Below, piece by piece: positions 32,890 to 37,113 of a stretch of 37,113 bases of DNA (position 1 is its first letter; every line of letters begins with the position of its first letter). Under the pieces are notes generated by a model. It worked only from the letters and a program-made list of their open reading frames with translations, did no database searches and had not been told where the DNA came from. The position numbers were made by a program, and so were the translations under genes. The stretch covers positions 1-37,113 of the forward strand of contig JAGLCY010000079.1 in the NCBI GenBank assembly GCA_023270185.1. The letters run 5' to 3'. This DNA is from Candidatus Krumholzibacteriia bacterium (lineage in GTDB: Bacteria > Krumholzibacteriota > Krumholzibacteriia > LZORAL124-64-63).

Positions 32890-34071
32890 TCAATCAAGCC
32901 ATTTGGTTATTTCCGCGATCGCAACCCGTCCGTTGATATCCATTTTTCCGATCCGCTCGGGAAGCACCCATCGGAGGTCTCCCCGGGCGGATTGTTTTTT
33001 GTCCCCGGCCAAAAGTCGTTCCAGGCTGTCGGCGCCCGGCGAAGAGTGGGTGACGGGAAGGCCGCAGGCTTCCAGGATTTCGATCACCTGGACGGCCGTG
33101 GCCACGGGGCAGGTACCTCTCTCTGCTGCGATCCGGAATACCACGGCCATGCCCACCGAGACTGCCTGGCCGTGACTCAGGGGGCGGTCCGTCTCCATGC
33201 TCCATGCTTCGAGCGCGTGGCCCAGGGTGTGCCCCAGATTCAAGGTCCGTCGCAGACCATTTTCCCGGAAGTCCCGGTTCACGATGTGGGCCTTGACGGC
33301 TGCTGTCTGGCCGATCATTTGTTGCCAGGGAAAGGCGCCCAGGATGCCCGGTATGGGTTCGTCCGGACTTCCGGACCCGATCGATTCGGCCAATCGGGCG
33401 CGCCAATGGTGCAGAGAGGCGAACAGGCGGGGGTCGCCGATGGCGGCGGTCTTGATCATTTCGGCCAGACCGTCCCGCCAGGCGCTTCTGGTCAGGGTGG
33501 CAAGGAAACCGCAATCGGCCAGGATGCCCGCGGCGGGATGGAAAACCCCGACCGGATTCTTGAGGCCGGCCGCGTTCAGGGCTGTCTTGCCGCCGATCGC
33601 CGAGTCCACCATGGCTAGAAGAGTGGTGGGGATGGCGACGAAATTCACACCCCGCCGCCAAGTTGCCGCGGCCATGCCGGCCAGGTCGAGAACCGTTCCG
33701 CCACCGACGGCAACGATCGTTCCGTCCCGGGAGACTTTCCGGGCACCGAGCCAGTCGTAGACCTCGGCCAGCCGGGCCAGGGTCTTGGCCTTTTCTCCCC
33801 CCCTCACGGCCAGGGTATCGTGCCGGTAACTGTCGCAGCCTTCCTGGATCTGTTCCACCCAGCGAGGATGCAATTCCGCCACCGCCTCGTCCATGATATA
33901 CACCGGTGGAGGATGAGGCACGAAGCGTCCCAGATCGAGGCAGGCCAGAGGTCCGAGGACGAAACGGCTGGGGTGTCCGTCCAGGATCATGTCGAAGATC
34001 TGTGATTCATCCCGCCTCAATCGAAATCCTATCGTTCCGGTTCCGTATGGAGACTGTTCCTGTGGGCACAA
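32890..34071 (-). CDS. aroB: 3-dehydroquinate synthase
   Basis: This 393-residue enzyme converts DAHP to 3-dehydroquinate, the second step of the shikimate pathway, using NAD+ and a divalent metal. NAD-binding residues are in GEKAKTLARLAEVYDWLGARK and VAVGGGTVLDLAGMAAATWRRG. IPTTLLAMVDSAIGGKTALN is diagnostic. The metal ligands are Glu in GLAEMIKTA and His in NLGHTLGHALE and SHGQAVSVGM. The listed start is a TTG with AGGGGA too close for an ideal site; an internal start such as the ATG of MILDGHPSRF (residue 28) is possible. No shikimate partner gene is adjacent. Confidence 0.92.
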   Translation of the reverse strand: MCPQEQSPYGTGTIGFRLRRDESQIFDMILDGHPSRFVLGPLACLDLGRFVPHPPPVYIMDEAVAELHPRWVEQIQEGCDSYRHDTLAVRGGEKAKTLARLAEVYDWLGARKVSRDGTIVAVGGGTVLDLAGMAAATWRRGVNFVAIPTTLLAMVDSAIGGKTALNAAGLKNPVGVFHPAAGILADCGFLATLTRSAWRDGLAEMIKTAAIGDPRLFASLHHWRARLAESIGSGSPDEPIPGILGAFPWQQMIGQTAAVKAHIVNRDFRENGLRRTLNLGHTLGHALEAWSMETDRPLSHGQAVSVGMAVVFRIAAERGTCPVATAVQVIEILEACGLPVTHSSPGADSLERLLAGDKKQSARGDLRWVLPERIGKMDINGRVAIAEITKWLD

Positions 34072-34245
34072 ATCCCCTGTAATGCAATGATTTTCACAAT
34101 CAACACAATCAGGATTTGGTCCGCCGTTTTTCTTGTATCATCCGGACAAGATAGCTACTTTTCGCTTGCCCGGGGGTATCGATTTTAAACCCTCGCGGCT
34201 TCATTTTCCACCAACGCCCTGGATTTTCAATAAGGAGTGTTGCTG

Positions 34246-34827
34246 ATGGCAAGTCAGATGGTTGAAATCCGCTGGCATGCGAGGGGTGGGCAAGGGGCCA
34301 AAACGGCCGCCATGTTCCTGGCCGAGGCTGTCCTGAGCAAGGGCAAGTTTGGCCAGGGATTTCCTGAATACGGTCCCGAACGACGGGGAGCTCCCATGCG
34401 GGGCTTTACGCGTATTTCCGAAACCCCCATTCGCAGGCATTGTATGATCGAACGGCCCGGAATCGTTATCATCCTGGATCCCTCGCTCATGGACAGCTCC
34501 GCCGCCGGTGTCACCGCGGGTACGGACAAGGATACGGTTTTCCTGGTCAACACCACCGAGAGTCTCGACGCCACCCGAAAAAAATTGGGTGTCAAGGGTG
34601 CCACGGTTCACACGGTTGACGCCACGGGCATTGCCCTGGATTCGATCGGGCGTCCCATTCCCAACATGCCCATGATCGGCGCCCTGCTGGCTGTCGACGA
34701 CATGATGACCATCGACGAGCTCAAGGCTGAGCTGGTTGACAAACTGGGAACCAAGTTTTCCCAGGTCATCATCGACGGAAACCTGGCCGCCGTGGAGCGT
34801 GCCAACAAGGAGCTGGTGTCCGCATGA
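34246..34827 (+). CDS. porC: Pyruvate:ferredoxin oxidoreductase, gamma subunit
   Basis: This 193-residue subunit of the four-subunit 2-oxoacid:ferredoxin oxidoreductase has the family opening [24 protein letters not shown], then [20 protein letters not shown]-like text (read here as [20 protein letters not shown]) and [12 protein letters not shown]. The enzyme splits pyruvate to acetyl-CoA and CO2 with reduced ferredoxin, or runs in reverse. AAGGAG lies 12 bases before ATG 34246. The gene order gamma-delta-alpha-beta is the same as in Thermotoga-type por operons. It overlaps the delta gene by 4 nt (ATGA). The 170-bp AT-rich gap upstream presumably carries the operon promoter, but no clear boxes were identified. 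Confidence 0.9.
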   Translation: MASQMVEIRWHARGGQGAKTAAMFLAEAVLSKGKFGQGFPEYGPERRGAPMRGFTRISETPIRRHCMIERPGIVIILDPSLMDSSAAGVTAGTDKDTVFLVNTTESLDATRKKLGVKGATVHTVDATGIALDSIGRPIPNMPMIGALLAVDDMMTIDELKAELVDKLGTKFSQVIIDGNLAAVERANKELVSA

Positions 34828-35132
34828 GTTTCATCAAGACCGACGATCTGCATGAAGGCGGGATCATTCGGGATGCCGGTAATACAGCCGACTACGTGAC
34901 GGGGGACTGGCGTACCTTCGTGCCCAAGTTCATCGAGGAAAACTGCATCCAGTGCATGTTCTGCTGGATCTACTGTCCGGACAACGCCATCGAAATCGAT
35001 ACGTCAGGTGACAAGCCCATCATGAAGGGCATCATCCTGGATCACTGCAAGGGGTGCGGCATCTGCGCCCACGAATGTCCTCCCGCCAAGAAGGGCAAGT
35101 CCGCCCTCGTCATGGTGCGGGAAGAGAAATAG
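34824..35132 (+). CDS. porD: Pyruvate:ferredoxin oxidoreductase, delta (ferredoxin-like) subunit
   Basis: This 102-residue electron-transfer subunit has two 4Fe-4S binding motifs, [12 protein letters not shown] and [12 protein letters not shown], each a CxxCxxCxxxCP set. It relays electrons from the TPP-bound intermediate to ferredoxin. It starts within the gamma gene stop and ends 25 bases before the alpha gene. Confidence 0.93.
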   Translation: MSFIKTDDLHEGGIIRDAGNTADYVTGDWRTFVPKFIEENCIQCMFCWIYCPDNAIEIDTSGDKPIMKGIILDHCKGCGICAHECPPAKKGKSALVMVREEK

Positions 35133-35157
35133 GCAATAGCCGGAAAGGATCCGAGTC

Positions 35158-36333
35158 ATGGAACAGAAACTCGTGGCACTGTCCGGCAATGAGGCCGTGG
35201 CCTACGCTTTCAAGCAGGCCAAGCCTCATGTCGCGGCAGTCTTCCCCATCACTCCCCAGACGGAGATGATGCACAAATACGCCGAGTTCGTGGCCAACGG
35301 CGAATCGACCACGGAGATGATCCTGGTCGAAAGCGAACATTCGGCCATGAGTGCCGCGGTTGGCAGCGCCGCCGCCGGCGCCCGCACGTTCACCGCCACC
35401 AGCAGCGCCGGGTTTGCCCTGATGTGGGAAGTGGTGTACATCGCCGCTTCGCTGCGTCTGCCCATCTGCATGGGCCTGGTCAACCGGGCCCTGAGCGGGA
35501 ACATCAACATCCACTGTGACCACAGTGATTCGATGGGTGGTCGCGACGCCGGGTGGATCCACCTGTTCAGCGAAAACGCGCAGGAGAGCTATGACAACGC
35601 GGTCATGGCGTGGCGTATCGCCGAACACATGGATGTCCGGCTGCCGGTGATGGTCAACTACGACGGTTTCATCATCAGCCACACCGCCGACGCCCTGCAC
35701 ATGTTGCCGGACGACGCGGCCTACGACTTCATCGGCAAGTTCAAACCCAATTACACCCTGCTGGACCCGGAGAATCCGATCACGGTCGGACCCCTGGATC
35801 TGACCGACTACTATTTCGAGCACAAGAGCAGCCAGTTGGCCGCCTACGACAAGGTGCCCGGGGTGATCCAGGCCGTCAGCGAGGAATTCGCCGCCATGAC
35901 GGGCCGGCATTACGGTTTCTGCGAAGAGTACAAGATGGACGACGCGGATATGGTGATGATCATGCTGGGCTCGAGCGCGGGCACGGCCAAGGACGTCATC
36001 GACGAATACCGCGAGAAGGGCGTGAAGGTCGGTATGCTGAAGATGCGCACCTTCCGGCCTTTCCCTCACGCGTACATCGCCGAGAAACTGGCCGGACGCA
36101 AGGCCGTCTGTGTGTTGGACCGCAGCGCGAGCTTCGGCGGCCAGGGTGGTCCGGTGTTCATGGAAGTCCGCTCGGCCATGTACGGCCAGCAGATTCCCAT
36201 CCACGGGTACATCTACGGCCTGGGCGGACGAGATTTCGATCTGAAGCAGGTCGCGACGGTCATCGAGGATCTCCAGAAGGTCGCCGCCGGCGGCGCGATA
36301 AACGACATCAACCTCCTGGGTATCAGGTCCTAG
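35158..36333 (+). CDS. porA: Pyruvate:ferredoxin oxidoreductase, alpha subunit
   Basis: This 391-residue subunit opens MEQKLVALSGNEAVAYAFKQ and has VFPITPQTEMMHKYAEF, ILVESEHSAMSAAVGSAAAG, FTATSSAGFALMWEV and DHSDSMGGRDAGWIHLFSE, the pyruvate-binding and pyrimidine-type core of PorA. GKAVCVLDRS-type text (RKAVCVLDRSASFGGQGG) and GLGGRDFDLKQV complete the C-terminal transketolase-like domain. AAAGGA precedes the ATG. Specificity for pyruvate rather than another 2-oxoacid is from overall resemblance and gene order. Confidence 0.91.
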   Translation: MEQKLVALSGNEAVAYAFKQAKPHVAAVFPITPQTEMMHKYAEFVANGESTTEMILVESEHSAMSAAVGSAAAGARTFTATSSAGFALMWEVVYIAASLRLPICMGLVNRALSGNINIHCDHSDSMGGRDAGWIHLFSENAQESYDNAVMAWRIAEHMDVRLPVMVNYDGFIISHTADALHMLPDDAAYDFIGKFKPNYTLLDPENPITVGPLDLTDYYFEHKSSQLAAYDKVPGVIQAVSEEFAAMTGRHYGFCEEYKMDDADMVMIMLGSSAGTAKDVIDEYREKGVKVGMLKMRTFRPFPHAYIAEKLAGRKAVCVLDRSASFGGQGGPVFMEVRSAMYGQQIPIHGYIYGLGGRDFDLKQVATVIEDLQKVAAGGAINDINLLGIRS

Positions 36334-36349
36334 GAAAGGAGGCATCACC

Positions 36350-37113
36350 ATGGCAACTAATCTCAAACAGTTGACAGGACACGAAGACCTCCTGGCCGGG
36401 GGACACCGCGCCTGCGCGGGATGCACGGGGACGAACATCCTCAAGCAGATCATGCTGACCGCGGGCGTCGACACGGTGGTCGGCGGGGCGACCGGGTGTA
36501 TGGAAGTGGTCACCACCATCTTCCCCTACACGGCCTGGAAAACCTCGTTCATCCACACTGCCTTCGAAAACTGCGCCGCCACGATCAGCGGCGTGGAGAC
36601 TGCCTTCCGCTCGCTCAAGAAACACGGCGATTTGCCGGTCGAACGGGACCACATGAACTTCATCGCCTTCGGCGGTGACGGTGGCACCTACGACATCGGT
36701 CTGCAGTCCCTGTCCGGAGCGATGGAACGCGGTCACAACATGCTCTACGTCTGCTACGACAACGAGGCATACATGAACACCGGGATCCAGCGTTCGAGCG
36801 CGACGCCCCTGGGCGCCCACACCTCGACCGCGCCCGCGGGTTCGGTCAAGCAGGGCAAGGAGCAGAACCGCAAGGACCTGACCAAGATCATGGTCGCGCA
36901 CAACATTCCCTACGTGGCCCAGACAACGCCTTTCCATTGGAAGGATCTGGCCATGAAGGTGGAAAAGGCGCTGGCCTGCGACGGTCCCGCGTTCCTGAAC
37001 ATCCTGATGCCCTGCACCGTGGGTTGGCACTTCGATCCGGCCATCGGGATCGAGCTTTCCAAGGAAGCGGTGGAGACCAACTTCTGGCCCCTGTTCGAAG
37101 TCGAGAACGGGAT
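36350..37113 (+). CDS. porB: Pyruvate:ferredoxin oxidoreductase, beta subunit (partial)
   Basis: The gene starts at ATG 36350 after AAAGGAGG and runs open to the window edge, giving 254 residues without a stop. It carries the thiamine-diphosphate binding subunit. Visible are GGHRACAGCTGTNILKQI (two Cys of a cluster), GGATGCMEVVTTIFPYTAWK, FENCAATISGVETAF, the TPP motif AFGGDGGTYDIGLQSLSGAM and CYDNEAYMNTGIQRS. A complete PorB is about 310-330 residues, so the missing end is small. Confidence 0.92.
   Translation, partial: MATNLKQLTGHEDLLAGGHRACAGCTGTNILKQIMLTAGVDTVVGGATGCMEVVTTIFPYTAWKTSFIHTAFENCAATISGVETAFRSLKKHGDLPVERDHMNFIAFGGDGGTYDIGLQSLSGAMERGHNMLYVCYDNEAYMNTGIQRSSATPLGAHTSTAPAGSVKQGKEQNRKDLTKIMVAHNIPYVAQTTPFHWKDLAMKVEKALACDGPAFLNILMPCTVGWHFDPAIGIELSKEAVETNFWPLFEVENG

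Overview
The window is about 37 kb of GC-rich bacterial DNA. Three things suggest a Gram-negative-type bacterium of the FCB or related candidate-phylum kind (Krumholzibacteria, Eisenbacteria or Latescibacteria-like). There is a lipoprotein with a lipobox. Two large secreted repeat proteins end in the FlgD-like 'NPFNP..T.I.FD' C-terminal domain. A complete anaerobe-type pyruvate:ferredoxin oxidoreductase operon is present. The phylum assignment is inference; no rRNA or other marker was found.

Layout. 1-3.2 kb is an insertion-sequence graveyard: the 5' half of an IS4-type transposase is cut off by a complete IS3-family element (646-1901), followed by an integrase gene on the minus strand broken by one in-frame TGA. 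3.3-7.5 kb carries a three-repeat lipoprotein, a C_GCAxxG_C_C-type redox protein with no convincing start, the first copy of a roughly 235-bp dispersed repeat, and a secreted beta-helix protein.

7.6-15.1 kb is the most interesting segment, apparently a complete and unfamiliar RiPP (ribosomally made, modified peptide) locus. Four genes read leftward: an ATP-grasp-like pseudoenzyme, a radical SAM/SPASM peptide maturase, an ATP-grasp ligase, and a Cys homologue of the glycine/betaine reductase selenoprotein B family. They are coupled by 1-4 nt overlaps, except for a 16-nt gap before the last. Reading rightward are two tandem precursor-peptide genes, too short for ordinary gene calling, with a shared Met-Cys-Trp-x-Cys core. 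A strong terminator, an HlyD-type adaptor and an ABC exporter follow. The second precursor has a premature TAA after which homology to the first continues in frame.

15.1-16.05 kb is gene-poor: the second copy of the dispersed repeat (promoter plus tiny leader ORF), a small zinc-ribbon protein, and a cluster of three near-perfect palindromes. 16.05-20.4 kb is housekeeping: a CPBP membrane protease, an HAD phosphatase, Nnr (NAD(P)H-hydrate repair) and TsaD (tRNA t6A synthesis). 20.5-27.4 kb is a five-gene signalling island of alternating receivers and two unusual proteins that join a histidine kinase, GAF domains and an HD-GYP domain. 27.5-34.1 kb holds PriA helicase, a secreted papain-like protease joined to a beta-helix, and AroB. 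34.2 kb to the end is the pyruvate:ferredoxin oxidoreductase operon in the order gamma-delta-alpha-beta; the beta subunit runs off the window.

No tRNA, rRNA or CRISPR array was recognised.
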